A program made the translations under genes and the position numbers. This document shows, piece by piece, positions 1-11,076 of a stretch of DNA of 64,000 nt. The DNA comes from CAURMH01 sp963525745 (GTDB lineage: Bacteria; Pseudomonadota; Gammaproteobacteria; Enterobacterales; Pasteurellaceae). Where the stretch lies: contig CAURMH010000001.1 of the NCBI GenBank assembly GCA_963525745.1, positions 6,379 to 70,378 of the forward strand, written 5' to 3'. The notes below the pieces were generated by a model that was given only the letters and a program-made list of their open reading frames with translations, had not been told where the DNA came from and did no database searches. The first letter of the stretch is position 1; each line of letters starts with the position of its first letter.

Positions 1-374
1 ATTCCTTTTAACGGCTGCAACAAAATTTTGGATAAGCCCATTAATGCGCCGGTATTGCCTGCACTCACACAGCCCTGCGCTTCGCCTCGCTGTACGGCTT
101 CAAGTGCTAAACGCATGGAAGTGCTTTTACTATGGCGTAGTGCGTACGAGATACCTTGGTTATTGTCAATCGTATAAGGACAATGTTTAACTTGAATTCG
201 CTTTAAAAGGGCGTTTGGACAATTTTTAAGCAAAGGAAAAATTTGTTGGCTATCACCGAACAAAAGCAAAGACAGCATTGAATCTTTTTTCAATGCTAAT
301 AGGGCTGCGGGGATAGTAATACGGGGACCAATGTCCCCGCCCATCACATCTAACGCTAAGGTTAGACGGGTCAA
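1..374 (-). CDS. plsX: Phosphate acyltransferase PlsX, 3' end cut by window edge
   Basis: PlsX makes acyl-phosphate from acyl-ACP, the first step of phospholipid synthesis in the PlsX/PlsY route, and works at the inner face of the membrane. Only about 124 N-terminal residues are inside the window. They include the family opening ALDVMGGDIGP and the stretch VSAGNTGALMG. The start is read as TTG at 374, with AGG seven bases upstream, because no in-frame ATG or GTG precedes the conserved opening. It lies 21 bp after rpmF on the same strand, the usual rpmF-plsX pairing of ribosome and lipid genes. The fab gene often found next in line would lie off the left edge and cannot be seen. Confidence 0.9.
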   Translation of the reverse strand, partial: MTRLTLALDVMGGDIGPRITIPAALLALKKDSMLSLLLFGDSQQIFPLLKNCPNALLKRIQVKHCPYTIDNNQGISYALRHSKSTSMRLALEAVQRGEAQGCVSAGNTGALMGLSKILLQPLKG

Positions 375-395
375 GTGAATACCTATAAGTAAAAA

Positions 396-566
396 TTACT
401 TATTGATCACTTTGCGACCACGGTAGTAACCGTCAGCAGTTACGTGGTGGCGTAAGTGAGTTTCACCGCTTGCTTTATCCACTGATACTGCAGCAGTAGT
501 TAATGCATCGTGTGAACGACGCATATCACGACGTGAACGAGATTTTTTGTTTTGTTGAACAGCCAT
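396..566 (-). CDS. rpmF: 50S ribosomal protein L32
   Basis: This is a 56-residue ribosomal protein of the large subunit. The reading frame begins [20 protein letters not shown] and ends [10 protein letters not shown], the L32 signature with a very basic N-terminus. No cysteines are present, so this is the form without a zinc ribbon. The ATG at 566 has an AGGAG ribosome-binding site 8 bases upstream. It sits between yceD (22 bp upstream) and plsX (21 bp downstream) on the same strand, which suggests one transcript yceD-rpmF-plsX. Confidence 0.95.
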
Positions 567-588
567 TGGCTATACTCCTAAATTTAAT

Positions 589-1113
589 TTACTTGTGCTT
601 TAAATTAGCTAATACAGCGAACGGGTTCGGTTTTTTTGCCAATTTTTCCGGCAATTCGCCAAAAACCTGTTCGTGCGCGGACACTTCACAGTGTTCAAAT
701 GAATGCATTGGAACAAGCGGTAAAGCTAAAATTAATTCATCTTCCACCGTACCGAACAAATCTATTTCACCAAATTCATTAAATTCAATTGGCTCATAAA
801 TTTCGGGTAAACTCTCCGCCCGTGTCCAATCGGCAACGGGACTGTAGCAAAATTCAGACTTCAGTATCCGTTTCATTAATCCGCCGCAGCGTTGGCATTC
901 CAATTCAACCTCAACCTGCGCTAGACCTTTCATGACGACCAACTTTTGCGGGTCAATATAAAACGATAGCGTTACCTGAGCATCGCTAAGCACTTTTATA
1001 ATAGACTCTGCCAAACGCTCAAGCTGCGCTGCCGCATAATAGCCGACATAATCAAGCCGTCTTTGAGCATCTTTTACCGGATTGACGGTTAGGGGAAGTT
1101 TTACCTTTTGCAT
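589..1113 (-). CDS. yceD: YceD/DUF177 family protein, large-subunit rRNA accumulation protein
   Basis: The protein has 174 residues, close to the 173 of E. coli YceD. The family (DUF177) is linked to accumulation of 23S rRNA and is nearly always encoded just before rpmF, as here. Visible family features are the paired cysteines in ELECQRC near residue 75 and an acidic middle section ([17 protein letters not shown]) followed by [11 protein letters not shown]. The gene begins the minus-strand group yceD-rpmF-plsX, and its promoter should lie in the 207-bp gap shared divergently with purA. Exact biochemistry is not settled for the family. Confidence 0.9.
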   Translation of the reverse strand: MQKVKLPLTVNPVKDAQRRLDYVGYYAAAQLERLAESIIKVLSDAQVTLSFYIDPQKLVVMKGLAQVEVELECQRCGGLMKRILKSEFCYSPVADWTRAESLPEIYEPIEFNEFGEIDLFGTVEDELILALPLVPMHSFEHCEVSAHEQVFGELPEKLAKKPNPFAVLANLKHK

Positions 1114-1243
1114 AGGGCGTGAATATTACCTGTTGGAAATCAAATAGTCAAAGGGAAATCACACTTTTCCGCAATAAAAAACGCATTGAAAAACGACCGC
1201 ACTTTTTAAATGCCGAAATACGGGCGGCGAATCATGAATTACA

Positions 1244-1272
1244 TTGAGATCAAATGTAAAACAGAGTAAAGT
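1244..1272 (+). promoter_or_regulatory. Likely purA promoter
   Basis: A -35-like TTGAGA (1244-1249) and a -10-like TAAAGT (1267-1272) are spaced by 17 bp, about 48 bp before the purA start codon. No clear PurR operator was seen. The assignment is by consensus only. Confidence 0.4.
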
Positions 1273-1308
1273 AACCGACTTGTTAAATTGACTAAACGAC
1301 CAAGTTAA

Positions 1309-2619
<1,311 letters not shown>

Positions 2620-2635
2620 TTGATTCGCTATCACC

Positions 2636-2665
2636 AAAAGCGTTGGGAAAACCAACGCTTTTTTT
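2636..2665 (+). terminator. Intrinsic terminator after purA (probably bidirectional)
   Basis: An 11-bp perfect stem, AAAAGCGTTGG against CCAACGCTTTT, with a GAAAA loop and a run of seven T residues, lies 17 bp after the purA stop. The A-run on the left arm means it could also stop transcripts arriving from the other strand. Confidence 0.9.
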
Positions 2666-2733
2666 ACGACATAATGTCACCAATAAATAAACTGCGGCAG
2701 AGGGCATTTCTGAGTAGCATACCGAAACGTGCG

Positions 2734-2833
2734 TTTTTCAAATCGAGTGAAAAATTACTGAAACGCCTTTACGGCTTGCTTTTTTGCGCTGAAATTACGC
2801 CTCTTTCGACAAACTCGGGATCGTAATTTCAGC
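2734..2833. repeat. Intergenic palindromic element after purA
   Basis: The 3' part is a perfect 12-bp inverted repeat, GCTGAAATTACG (2788-2799) with CGTAATTTCAGC (2822-2833), around a 22-nt loop. A smaller hairpin, TTTTTCA with TGAAAAA (2734-2754), precedes it. The long arm matches the arm GCTGAAATCACG at 12814-12825 at 11 of 12 positions and the loop also resembles a loop there, so the two look like members of one repeat family. No coding function is evident. Confidence 0.55.
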
Positions 2834-2893
2834 TTTGTGCTAAGTATGTAATACGGTCGTTATTGCTTAACGTGCGGTCGATTTTCGGTATGG

Positions 2894-3856
2894 TTATTTT
2901 ACTAAGCCGCCGCTGGCTTGTAGATCGGCATGGTAAGAAGAACGTACGAAAGGACCGCAGGCGGCGTGTTTAAACCCCATTGCTATCGCTTTTTCGCGGA
3001 ATGCATCAAATTCTGCCGGCGGCACATAGCGCGCAACGGGTAAGTGGTGACGGCTGGGTTGTAGATATTGCCCGAGGGTAAGCATCGTTACGCCGTTTTC
3101 GCGTAAATCTTCCATTACCTGTAAAATCTCTTCGTTCGTTTCCCCTAGACCGACCATTAAACCGGATTTCGTCGGAATATGCGGAAACATTTTTTTAAAT
3201 TCATGCAACAATTTAAGCGACCATTGGTAATCGGCACCCGGGCGAATTTCGCGATATAAACGCGGTACATTTTCTAAATTATGATTAAATACATCCGGCG
3301 GATTATCTTTTAATTTGTCTAACGCTAATTCAATACGCCCGCGAAAATCCGGCACTAAAATTTCAATTTTAATTTCCGGATTTAGTGCTCGAATCTCTCT
3401 GACACAGTCAACAAAATGCCCGGCGCCGCGATCGGCTAAATCATCGCGATCCACCGAGGTAATGACCACGTATTTTAATTTCATGTCCTGAATGGTTTCG
3501 GCTAATTGGCGCGGTTCTTCGGGATCCGGCGGAAGAGGTTTGCCGTGCGCCACGTCACAAAACGGACAACGGCGCGTACAAATCGCCCCTAAAATCATAA
3601 ATGTTGCCGTTCCGTGACTGAAACATTCGTGCAAATTCGGGCAAGAAGCTTCTTCGCATACAGAATGTAAACCGTGACGCCGCATTCCGTCTTTAATACT
3701 TTTGATTTTAAGGGCATCTGATGAAATTTTAATTTTCATCCATTCCGGTTTTTTTAATCTCTCTTGATTCGGATCGATATTTTTTACCGGGATGACGGAG
3801 GTTTTTGCAGCATCGCGATATTTTACACCGCGTTCCATTTTGAAAGGCGTTGACAT
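2894..3856 (-). CDS. lipA: Lipoyl synthase
   Basis: LipA is a radical-SAM enzyme that inserts two sulfurs into protein-bound octanoyl groups to make lipoyl cofactors. The 320 residues carry both expected iron-sulfur cysteine sets: C67, C72 and C78 (the auxiliary cluster that donates sulfur) and C93, C97 and C100 in CTRRCPFC (the radical-SAM cluster). The ATG has AGGA upstream. It lies 9 bp after lipB and is the last gene of the long minus-strand cluster starting at rsfS; the purA terminator region follows. Confidence 0.98.
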   Translation of the reverse strand: MSTPFKMERGVKYRDAAKTSVIPVKNIDPNQERLKKPEWMKIKISSDALKIKSIKDGMRRHGLHSVCEEASCPNLHECFSHGTATFMILGAICTRRCPFCDVAHGKPLPPDPEEPRQLAETIQDMKLKYVVITSVDRDDLADRGAGHFVDCVREIRALNPEIKIEILVPDFRGRIELALDKLKDNPPDVFNHNLENVPRLYREIRPGADYQWSLKLLHEFKKMFPHIPTKSGLMVGLGETNEEILQVMEDLRENGVTMLTLGQYLQPSRHHLPVARYVPPAEFDAFREKAIAMGFKHAACGPFVRSSYHADLQASGGLVK

Positions 3857-3865
3857 GATGGGTTC

Positions 3866-4519
3866 CTAAATAGCGGTTTTAATTTCGGCCGCATTATAAT
3901 CTAAAAGGCGGGCAAAGTGACGAACTAATTGAGGGGCTACTTTTTCGCAGTTAGCCTCGCTTTTATCTATAAAGTCGGCCAATTGACACATTTCTAGGCC
4001 GGCATAACCGCACGGATTAATGTACTGAAAAGGCGTAAGATCCATATTAATATTAAACGCTAAGCCGTGGAACGAGCAACCGCGTCGAATGCGTAACCCT
4101 AACGAACAAATTTTCTTTCCTTGAACATACACGCCGGGGGCGTCCTGTCTAGCATATCCTTCAATATGATAATCCGCTAAGGTTCGAACTACGGATTGTT
4201 CAAGCGCGGTCACCAATTGGCGTACCGTCAAATTTTTATGGCGTTTTATATCAATCAGCACATACATCACTTGTTGACCGGGGCCGTGATACGTAATTTG
4301 TCCGCCGCGATCCGATTGTACGATGGGGATTTCCCCGACTTTCAGCACGTGTTCCGGTTTTCCGGCTTGTCCTTGCGTAAAAACCGGGGGATGTTCGACC
4401 AGCCAAATTTCGTCTACCGTATCGGCGGTGCGATTATCGGTAAAGTGCTGCATTTGGTGCCAGGTATCCGAATAAGGCTGTATACCAAGCCGTCGTATAA
4501 TCAAAGAAACGTTATTCAT
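3866..4519 (-). CDS. lipB: Octanoyl-[ACP]:protein octanoyltransferase
   Basis: LipB moves the octanoyl group from acyl carrier protein to target lipoyl domains, supplying the substrate for LipA. It has 217 residues with the family segments [13 protein letters not shown] (70-82), GKKICSLG (134-141) and the catalytic cysteine in NPCGYAG (C170), plus Lys135 in the expected place. It lies 47 bp after ybeD and 9 bp before lipA. The order ybeD-lipB-lipA matches E. coli and H. influenzae. Confidence 0.97.
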   Translation of the reverse strand: MNNVSLIIRRLGIQPYSDTWHQMQHFTDNRTADTVDEIWLVEHPPVFTQGQAGKPEHVLKVGEIPIVQSDRGGQITYHGPGQQVMYVLIDIKRHKNLTVRQLVTALEQSVVRTLADYHIEGYARQDAPGVYVQGKKICSLGLRIRRGCSFHGLAFNINMDLTPFQYINPCGYAGLEMCQLADFIDKSEANCEKVAPQLVRHFARLLDYNAAEIKTAI

Positions 4520-4566
4520 AAAGCCAATTTGCCTAAAACTAAAATAAATAGGATTGAATGACCGGA

Positions 4567-4845
4567 TTAAATCACCATTTTTACGCCATCGACTTTGGCT
4601 AATTCCTTGTACAGCTGTTCAACTTGATCAAAATTTTCGGCAACAATGTCAATTGATACGGAGGTATAAGTTCCTTTGCTGCTTTTGGTTTCTCGCGGAG
4701 TATAATCGCCTTTAATACACTTTTGCACGACGCCGATTAAATCTTCCACTAACCCGTCACGGGTTAGAGCGGCGACTTTAAAGGTCATCTCGGCAGGGAA
4801 TTCCATCACTTCTTTCAAGTTTTTGTAATCGTTTTCTGTGGTCAT
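4567..4845 (-). CDS. ybeD: YbeD/DUF493 family small protein
   Basis: This 92-residue protein has the ferredoxin-like fold family motif [20 protein letters not shown] at 17-36. In E. coli the homologue lies between dacA and lipB as here. The family has an ACT-like fold suggesting a regulatory role, possibly in lipoate metabolism, but no reaction is known. The gap to dacA is 74 bp and holds one uptake sequence at 4895. Confidence 0.93.
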   Translation of the reverse strand: MTTENDYKNLKEVMEFPAEMTFKVAALTRDGLVEDLIGVVQKCIKGDYTPRETKSSKGTYTSVSIDIVAENFDQVEQLYKELAKVDGVKMVI

Positions 4846-4919
4846 ATTTTTCTCATTTGGTCAAACTAATTTCTACTCGCCCCTTAAATTGAGCAAGTGC
4901 GGTCAAATTTCAAGGTGTT

Positions 4920-6104
4920 TTAAAATAAGCTTTTTAAGGTTAAAACGATCCAATCCCAAACTTTCCCGAAAACACCCGCCTCAGGAATTTCTTCCATTGC
5001 CTGTAAATTAAGCGCAGCTATATCTTTACCATCCAACTGATATATGATTTTTCCAACAATCTGACCTTTTGCCAACGGGGCTTCAAGGTGTTTTTCAGTC
5101 ATAACATAACGCGCCTTTAAATCGGTTTGACGCCCCTTTGGAATGGTCACGAAGCCGTCTTGTAGAAGGCCTAATTTCGCTTCATTTTCAGTGCCGTAAT
5201 ATACCGGTTGTTCTAACACGGCTTTGCCGGCATCGAACGTTTTGAAGGTATCAAAATTAGCCAATCCCCATTGCAGCAACTTTTTACTTTCGACTTCCCG
5301 CCCTTTGTAAGTGGAGACGCCCATGACGACAGAAATCAGGCGCATATTATCCGGCGTAACGGCGGAAGCCACTAAGTTGTAACCGGCCTGGCTGGTATGC
5401 CCAGTTTTCATGCCGTCGACATGAATCGTTTTATCCCACAGCAAGCCGTTACGGTTAGGCTGCGTTATTTTATTGAATGTAAAGGATTTTTCGGCATATA
5501 TTTTATATTCTTCCGGCAGATCGCGAATAATACGTGATCCGATAATGGCCATATCACGCGCCGAAGAATATTGGTTTGGTTCATCTAAACCGTGCGGTGT
5601 AGTAAAATTTGTATTCTTCAGGCCAAATTGCGCAACATATTTATTCATTGTTGCGACAAAATTCGGCACGGTTCCGGAAATATGCTCCGCAATTGCGACG
5701 CAAGCGTCATTACCCGAAACTACAATAATGCCTCGATTTAAATCATCGACGGAAACCTGCTGATTTAAATTTAAAAACATTTTAGAGGAGTCCGGAAAAT
5801 TTCTTCCCCATGCGCTCTCTCTGATCGTCACCATATCGGTATTGTGGATTTTTCCCTGCTTTAAGGCGGAACCGACGACATAACTTGTCATCATTTTGGT
5901 TAATGAGGCGGGATATTGACGCTGATCGGGATTAAGCGAGGCCAACACGGCGCCCGAATTGTAATCCATCAAAATATAGGTTTGTGCGTTGATCTGAGGA
6001 GGCGTAATGGCGTATTGAAAGTCATCGGCATGGGTGAAAGAAGCGAGTCCGATGAGGGAGCTAAAAATAAAAAGCCGAGTTTTTTGCAAATGTTTTATAA
6101 GCAT
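4920..6104 (-). CDS. dacA: D-alanyl-D-alanine carboxypeptidase (PBP5/6 family)
   Basis: DacA trims the terminal D-alanine from peptidoglycan pentapeptides in the periplasm. The 394 residues show an N-terminal signal peptide ending near SFTHA, the catalytic SLTK (S67, K70), SGN (130-132) and KTG (233-235), and a C-terminal amphipathic tail (KVWDWIVLTLKSLF) that holds PBP5-type enzymes to the membrane. I chose the ATG at 6104 over an upstream in-frame ATG at 6119 because AGGA lies 6 bases before it. It follows rlpA by 18 bp in the cell-wall cluster. Confidence 0.96.
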   Translation of the reverse strand: MLIKHLQKTRLFIFSSLIGLASFTHADDFQYAITPPQINAQTYILMDYNSGAVLASLNPDQRQYPASLTKMMTSYVVGSALKQGKIHNTDMVTIRESAWGRNFPDSSKMFLNLNQQVSVDDLNRGIIVVSGNDACVAIAEHISGTVPNFVATMNKYVAQFGLKNTNFTTPHGLDEPNQYSSARDMAIIGSRIIRDLPEEYKIYAEKSFTFNKITQPNRNGLLWDKTIHVDGMKTGHTSQAGYNLVASAVTPDNMRLISVVMGVSTYKGREVESKKLLQWGLANFDTFKTFDAGKAVLEQPVYYGTENEAKLGLLQDGFVTIPKGRQTDLKARYVMTEKHLEAPLAKGQIVGKIIYQLDGKDIAALNLQAMEEIPEAGVFGKVWDWIVLTLKSLF

Positions 6105-6122
6105 GATTTTTCCTATCATAAA

Positions 6123-6983
6123 TTAATTTTTATCAGAATAAATAATAATCGATTTTCCGACCGCTCTTTTTTGTAACGTTGATTTTAGCTGATTCGCTTC
6201 CTTTTGGGTTTTCACGGGACCAAAATAAATATCGTAATGTTTGTCGCTTTTGATAATTTTCGTTTTCACATTGGGTAACGTCAGTCGGGCAAGAAATTTA
6301 TTCGCTTCGGTTTTGGATGAAAAACGAGGTATCTTTATTTTATATTCGTTTTTCTTCGCGACAACATGATTTTTCTTATCGGTCACCAGACGATGACTTG
6401 CGGCGGCAATTTTTGTGTGTTTGACGAGTGTTTTCGTGCCTACACCGGAAATTTTTCCGTCTTTGGCAACATGTAACGCTTCCACACGAACTTGCCCTAA
6501 TCCATGGTGGAGCAGCCCAAGCTCTTTGGCCGCCGCACCGGAAACATCAATTACCCGTTTCGACAAAAATGGGCCGCGGTCATTAATTTTGACAATCACT
6601 TTACGATTGTTGCGTAAATTCGTTATAACGGCATAAGAGTTAAGCGGTAGGGTTTTATGCGCCGCCGTATAAAGGGCGGAATTATATACCTCGCCGCTGG
6701 CAGTTCGTCTACCGTTAAATTTGGCGTGGTAATAACTTGCAGTCCCCTCTTTGATATAATTTTTGGCTTCCTCACGATTTTTTGTCGTGTAGGTTGTTCC
6801 CTTTACGGTATAAGTGCCCGGCGAAGGGATATGCGCAAGCGGCGTTAAATTCGCGCCTTTGATGCCGTACATTTTTTGTGTTTCGGCCTGAATTGAGGGC
6901 GAAATCAATAAAAGACAGGCCAAAAGTGCGGTCAATATTCGGTATACATTGTAAAATGAAATTTGATTAGCGATCATAAACAT
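6123..6983 (-). CDS. rlpA: RlpA septal ring lytic transglycosylase-like protein with SPOR domain
   Basis: RlpA proteins bind and in some species cut glycan strands lacking stem peptides at the septum. The 286 residues show an N-terminal export segment, a double-psi beta-barrel domain at about 75-170 (GTASYYHAKFNGRRTASGE, and NDRGPF in the catalytic region) and a SPOR domain at about 210-285. The export signal is odd: the only cysteine, in TALLAC, is followed by more hydrophobic residues and then SPSIQA, so signal peptidase I cleavage looks likelier than lipidation, unlike the E. coli lipoprotein. The start region has no clear ribosome-binding site. It lies between rodA and dacA. Confidence 0.92.
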   Translation of the reverse strand: MFMIANQISFYNVYRILTALLACLLLISPSIQAETQKMYGIKGANLTPLAHIPSPGTYTVKGTTYTTKNREEAKNYIKEGTASYYHAKFNGRRTASGEVYNSALYTAAHKTLPLNSYAVITNLRNNRKVIVKINDRGPFLSKRVIDVSGAAAKELGLLHHGLGQVRVEALHVAKDGKISGVGTKTLVKHTKIAAASHRLVTDKKNHVVAKKNEYKIKIPRFSSKTEANKFLARLTLPNVKTKIIKSDKHYDIYFGPVKTQKEANQLKSTLQKRAVGKSIIIYSDKN

Positions 6984-7028
6984 ACTTTGTGATAAAAAAT
7001 TCGTTAGCTAAGAACCTTAAAACGAAAA

Positions 7029-8144
7029 TTAGTTCCCCTTCATAAAACTTGTTCTATGGGTGTGAATTGACATCACCAAACCGAAGCTTGCCATAATGAC
7101 GACATAGGAGGTGCCGCCATAACTGACCAGCGGCAACGGCACGCCGACGACAGGAAGAATTCCGCTGACCATGCCGATATTCACAAAGACATACACGAAA
7201 AAAATCAGCATTGTCGCACCGGCTAGAACTCGACCGAAAGCGGTTTGCGCATTGATGGCAATCATTAACCCGCGGATAATGATAAAAAGGTAAATGCCAA
7301 GTAAAATCAAAAATCCGATCATGCCATGCTCTTCACTTAACACGGCAAAAATAAAATCCGTATGGGGTTCCGGTAAGAATTCAAGTTGGGACTGGGTTCC
7401 CTGCATCCAACCTTTGCCACTTAAGCCGCCTGAGCCAATAGCAATTTTTGATTGTAAAATATGATATCCTGCACCGAGCGGATCTTTTTCCGGATCTAAC
7501 AGCGTTAATACGCGCGTGCGTTGGTAATCATGCATCAAATATAGCCACATAATCGGAATAAACGCCGCCAATCCGACAACAGCAATCAATATCAACCACC
7601 AGCTCATACCGGCTAAAAAGACTACAAATAGGCCGGAAGCACCGACCAAAATAGACGTTCCCAGATCGGGCTGAATAGCAACGAGTAAGGTAGGGGTTAA
7701 GATCATCGCAATGGCAATAAAGGTCTCGCTTAATTTAGGTGGTTGCGGACGATTCCCTAAATAAACCGCTACCATTAACGGTACTGCCAATTTGACGATT
7801 TCGGACGGTTGGAAACGAATAAACCCGAGATCGAGCCAGCGTTGAGCGCCTTTACTTGTGGTGCCGATTAAATCCACCAGAATGAGCATAATTAAACCGA
7901 TAAGGTAAAGATAGGGGGCTAACCGTTGATAAAATTTCGGCGGAAATTGCGCGGTAGCAAGCATGACAACAAACCCCAGCGAGACTTGAATAATACGATT
8001 ACGAAACATCGTTTCGCTTGCTCCGGAGGCGCTGTAGAGCACAAACATACCAAATCCTGTGATCACAACAAGGCCAAGGAAAAGTGTCAAATCAATATGT
8101 AACCGTGTCCAAAGTCGTCGCCAAAAAGGAATTTTCTCTTCCAT
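7029..8144 (-). CDS. rodA: Rod-shape peptidoglycan glycosyltransferase RodA (SEDS family)
   Basis: RodA polymerises lipid II into glycan strands for cell elongation and partners PBP2. The 371 residues hold about ten membrane segments. Family marks are QPSEIVKL (113-120), QPDLGTS in the mid region and the C-terminal [21 protein letters not shown]. Its ATG overlaps the mrdA stop (TAATG), a translational coupling that fits the fixed 1:1 partnership of RodA and PBP2. The next gene, rlpA, follows after 45 bp. Confidence 0.97.
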   Translation of the reverse strand: MEEKIPFWRRLWTRLHIDLTLFLGLVVITGFGMFVLYSASGASETMFRNRIIQVSLGFVVMLATAQFPPKFYQRLAPYLYLIGLIMLILVDLIGTTSKGAQRWLDLGFIRFQPSEIVKLAVPLMVAVYLGNRPQPPKLSETFIAIAMILTPTLLVAIQPDLGTSILVGASGLFVVFLAGMSWWLILIAVVGLAAFIPIMWLYLMHDYQRTRVLTLLDPEKDPLGAGYHILQSKIAIGSGGLSGKGWMQGTQSQLEFLPEPHTDFIFAVLSEEHGMIGFLILLGIYLFIIIRGLMIAINAQTAFGRVLAGATMLIFFVYVFVNIGMVSGILPVVGVPLPLVSYGGTSYVVIMASFGLVMSIHTHRTSFMKGN

Positions 8145-10090
8145 TATTCTGTCTCCTCCGCCGGTTTATTGCTTTGCCGCCTTTCAGTTTTAGCTTGTTC
8201 CTGCTCAATCTTCGGTAAACGCTGAATAAAATAATAGTCCATAATATTGCGTACCAACGGCGCGGCATTACTTGAACCGCCGCCTGCGTTTTCTAAAATA
8301 ACCGTTACAATTAACTGCGGATTTTCATAAGGCGCAAAGGCGGTAAACCAGCCATGATCATGCAATTCTTTTTTTAAGCCGCTGGCGTCGTATTTTTCAT
8401 TCTCTTTAAGACTAAAAACCTGAGCCGTCCCGGATTTCCCAGCAACATGATAAGGCGTGCCGGCAAAGGCTTTTCGCCCGGTTCCCGCTGCGGAATTAAC
8501 CACATTAAACATGCCCCGTTTCGCAGCATCCCAATAAGCCTGTTTCGGCTCATTAATATCCGAATAAAGCAAAGGATCTTTATACGGCGCTATCGTTGCG
8601 CCTTCAATCATATTTAATAAATGGGGCGTATTTACTTTACCGTTATTCACCAGTATCGCAGTGGCTTTGGCAACCTGAAGAGGCGTTGCGGTCCAATAAC
8701 CCTGACCGATACCGACGGAAATGGTATCGCCTTGCACCCAAGGCTTTTTATAACGCTTCTGTTTCCACTCTCGTGTCGGCATATTAGCTGCCGTTTCTTC
8801 TTGAATTTCAATGCCGGTCGGCAAACCGAACCCAAAACGCTGCATCCAATCGGATAACCGATCAATGCCCATGTTATAGGCGATCTGATAGAAATAGGTA
8901 TCGGCAGATTCTGTAATGGCCTTATTTAAATCCAAATAACCGTGGCCGCTTTTCTTCCAGTCTCGGAAGCGTTTTGTCGTATTCGGTAAAACCCAGTAGC
9001 CCGGGTCGAAAATGGTCGTGCTCGAGGTAATGACCTTTTCCTCTTGAGCCGCGACGGCAATAAAAGGTTTCACCGTTGACGCCGGCGGATAAATGCCCTG
9101 CACAGCACGGTTGTATAGCGGACGAGCCGGATCATTTAACAAAGTGCGGTAGTTTTCCGCCGAGATTCCATCTACAAATAAATTATTGTCATAACTTGGC
9201 GTCGAAACCATGGCCAAAACACTGCTATCCTTCGGATCCAAAACAACAATCGCCCCTTTCTGCCCCGCCAGCAAATTGGTAATGTAGCGCTGTAATTCAA
9301 GATCGATGGTTAAATGAATACTTTTTCCGTCGACCGCAGGCTCTTCGCGCAATTTACGAATGACTTTGCCGCGATTATTGATTTCAACTTCTTCAAAGCC
9401 CGTTGAACCGTGTAATTGCTCTTCGTAGTAACGCTCTATGCCCAACTTTCCAATATCCGTTGTTCCCGCATAATTGGTGAATTTTTCCGCTTTTTTTAAA
9501 CGCTCGACATCTTTATCGTTAATTTTCCCTACATAGCCCAAAATGTGCGTCATCGGCTCGCCGTAAAGGTAATGGCGTTTAAAATAAGGGCGAATGTCAA
9601 TGCTCGGGAAACGGTGCTGATTAACGGCGAAACGTGCCATTTGTTCTTCCGTTAAGTTAGCTTTTAGTAAAATAGGCGTATAGCGTGTGCTGCGTCGGCG
9701 CGCTTTCATAAACGCATCGATTTCTTGCTCCGTTAAGCCGACAATATCATTAAGTTCTTCAAAAGTGCGGTCTAAATTTTCGGTTTTTTCAGGCACGATA
9801 TACAACCCGAAAAACGTTAAGTTTTCAGCCAGTAACTGACCGTAGCGATCATAAATCAACCCGCGTGTCGGCGGTAGCGGCAGTAATTTAATGCGATTAC
9901 CGTTGGAACGGGTTTGATACAAATTATGATTGGTTATTTGCAAATGAAAAAGATTGACGATTAAAACAGCACTTAAAATTAATACCCCTAAGAATGAAAC
10001 TAAAGTGCGGCGCGCAAAAAGATTACGTTCCGATTTTTTATCCTGCAAGACATTGCTTGTCGGCGCCAAAAAAAGATGCTTTAGATTCAT
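8144..10090 (-). CDS. mrdA: Penicillin-binding protein 2, peptidoglycan transpeptidase
   Basis: PBP2 cross-links peptidoglycan during elongation. The 648 residues have one N-terminal membrane anchor (about 30-50), a pedestal domain, and a class B transpeptidase domain with STVK (S338, K341), SAD (395-397) and KSGT (552-555). The C-terminal tail is charged. It sits 10 bp after rlmH and overlaps rodA by one base. Two uptake sequences (9142 and 9763) lie inside the gene. Confidence 0.98.
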   Translation of the reverse strand: MNLKHLFLAPTSNVLQDKKSERNLFARRTLVSFLGVLILSAVLIVNLFHLQITNHNLYQTRSNGNRIKLLPLPPTRGLIYDRYGQLLAENLTFFGLYIVPEKTENLDRTFEELNDIVGLTEQEIDAFMKARRRSTRYTPILLKANLTEEQMARFAVNQHRFPSIDIRPYFKRHYLYGEPMTHILGYVGKINDKDVERLKKAEKFTNYAGTTDIGKLGIERYYEEQLHGSTGFEEVEINNRGKVIRKLREEPAVDGKSIHLTIDLELQRYITNLLAGQKGAIVVLDPKDSSVLAMVSTPSYDNNLFVDGISAENYRTLLNDPARPLYNRAVQGIYPPASTVKPFIAVAAQEEKVITSSTTIFDPGYWVLPNTTKRFRDWKKSGHGYLDLNKAITESADTYFYQIAYNMGIDRLSDWMQRFGFGLPTGIEIQEETAANMPTREWKQKRYKKPWVQGDTISVGIGQGYWTATPLQVAKATAILVNNGKVNTPHLLNMIEGATIAPYKDPLLYSDINEPKQAYWDAAKRGMFNVVNSAAGTGRKAFAGTPYHVAGKSGTAQVFSLKENEKYDASGLKKELHDHGWFTAFAPYENPQLIVTVILENAGGGSSNAAPLVRNIMDYYFIQRLPKIEQEQAKTERRQSNKPAEETE

Positions 10091-10100
10091 GAAACCAGAT

Positions 10101-10568
10101 TTACTCTCGATGATAAGGATGATTAACGGTTAACGACCAGGCGCGATATAAACTTTCCGCCACAATGATACGAACCAGCGGGTGAGGCAGCGTGAGCGGC
10201 GATAGCGACCAGCTTTCTTCTGCGGCAGACTTACATTCCGGCGACAATCCTTCCGGCCCGCCGATTAAAAGACAAATATCCCGTCCGTCATTTTTCCATT
10301 CGTCAAAGCGCCGAGCAAGCTGAGAGGTTGTTAACGGCCGGCCGGGAATGTCGAGTGAAATGATTTTGCTTTTGCCGCAGGCAGCGAGCATCGCCCGGCC
10401 TTCCTGTGCCAAAATTCGCTGAATATCGGCATTTTTCCCGCGTTTTCCCGCTGCAATTTCAATTAATTCAAAAGGAATATCTTTGGGAAAACGGCGACGA
10501 TATTCTTCGAAACCGATCATCACCCAATCGGGCATTTTTGTTCCTACGGCAACCAACGTTATTTTCAC
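10101..10568 (-). CDS. rlmH: 23S rRNA (pseudouridine1915-N3)-methyltransferase RlmH
   Basis: RlmH is a SPOUT methyltransferase that modifies helix 69 of 23S rRNA in whole ribosomes. I use the GTG start at 10568, giving 155 residues like E. coli, because GGAG lies 7 bases upstream and the family opening [15 protein letters not shown] begins there; an in-frame ATG 33 bases earlier adds unconserved residues. The SAM-binding knot is visible as [10 protein letters not shown], and the end [18 protein letters not shown]...HPYHRE is typical. It follows rsfS by 23 bp. Confidence 0.97.
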   Translation of the reverse strand: MKITLVAVGTKMPDWVMIGFEEYRRRFPKDIPFELIEIAAGKRGKNADIQRILAQEGRAMLAACGKSKIISLDIPGRPLTTSQLARRFDEWKNDGRDICLLIGGPEGLSPECKSAAEESWSLSPLTLPHPLVRIIVAESLYRAWSLTVNHPYHRE

Positions 10569-10591
10569 AAACGGTCTCCAAAATGACTGGA

Positions 10592-10900
10592 TTAGCCCCA
10601 AAGTTTTTCCAACTGATACAACTCACGGGCTTCTCGCTGCATGATATGCACAATAGCCTGCCCTAGATCGACGACGATCCAATCGGCGGATTCTTTTCCT
10701 TCATGGCCAAAGGTTTCGATACCGGCTTTTTTACATTCGGCAATTAAATTTTCTGCCATGGCGGAAACCTGGCGGCTTGAAGTGCCCGTACAAACAATCA
10801 TGCTGTCAGTCACGGAGGATTTCCCTTTCACATCAAAATGAAGAATATCCGTGCCCTTTAAATCATTTAGTTTTTCTAAAATAAACTCAACTAACGACAT
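10592..10900 (-). CDS. rsfS: Ribosomal silencing factor RsfS
   Basis: RsfS binds ribosomal protein L14 and blocks subunit joining under starvation. The 102 residues include [23 protein letters not shown] (about 22-45) and the conserved [14 protein letters not shown]. It is the first gene of the minus-strand cluster that continues through rlmH, mrdA, rodA, rlpA, dacA, ybeD, lipB and lipA. Upstream, a TG-extended -10-like TAGAAT (complement of 10927-10932) may be its promoter, in the divergent gap shared with fabD. Confidence 0.95.
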   Translation of the reverse strand: MSLVEFILEKLNDLKGTDILHFDVKGKSSVTDSMIVCTGTSSRQVSAMAENLIAECKKAGIETFGHEGKESADWIVVDLGQAIVHIMQREARELYQLEKLWG

Positions 10901-11076
10901 AATTATCCCTATTCAAAAAGTGACTGATTCTATCACTGAATAGCGCTAAGAACCAGTGCGCGCCTAAGATTTCGACAAAACGAAAAGGATTTGAACACTT
11001 TTTTCTTGCCTAATTAACAAATCTCCCTAAAATTGACCGCACTTTTACCTAAAATCACACAATGCAAGGATAAAAA

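Noticed and set aside
2620..2826. Open frame of 68 codons after purA
   Set aside because: It starts directly at the purA stop without a ribosome-binding site and reads through the terminator and a palindrome.
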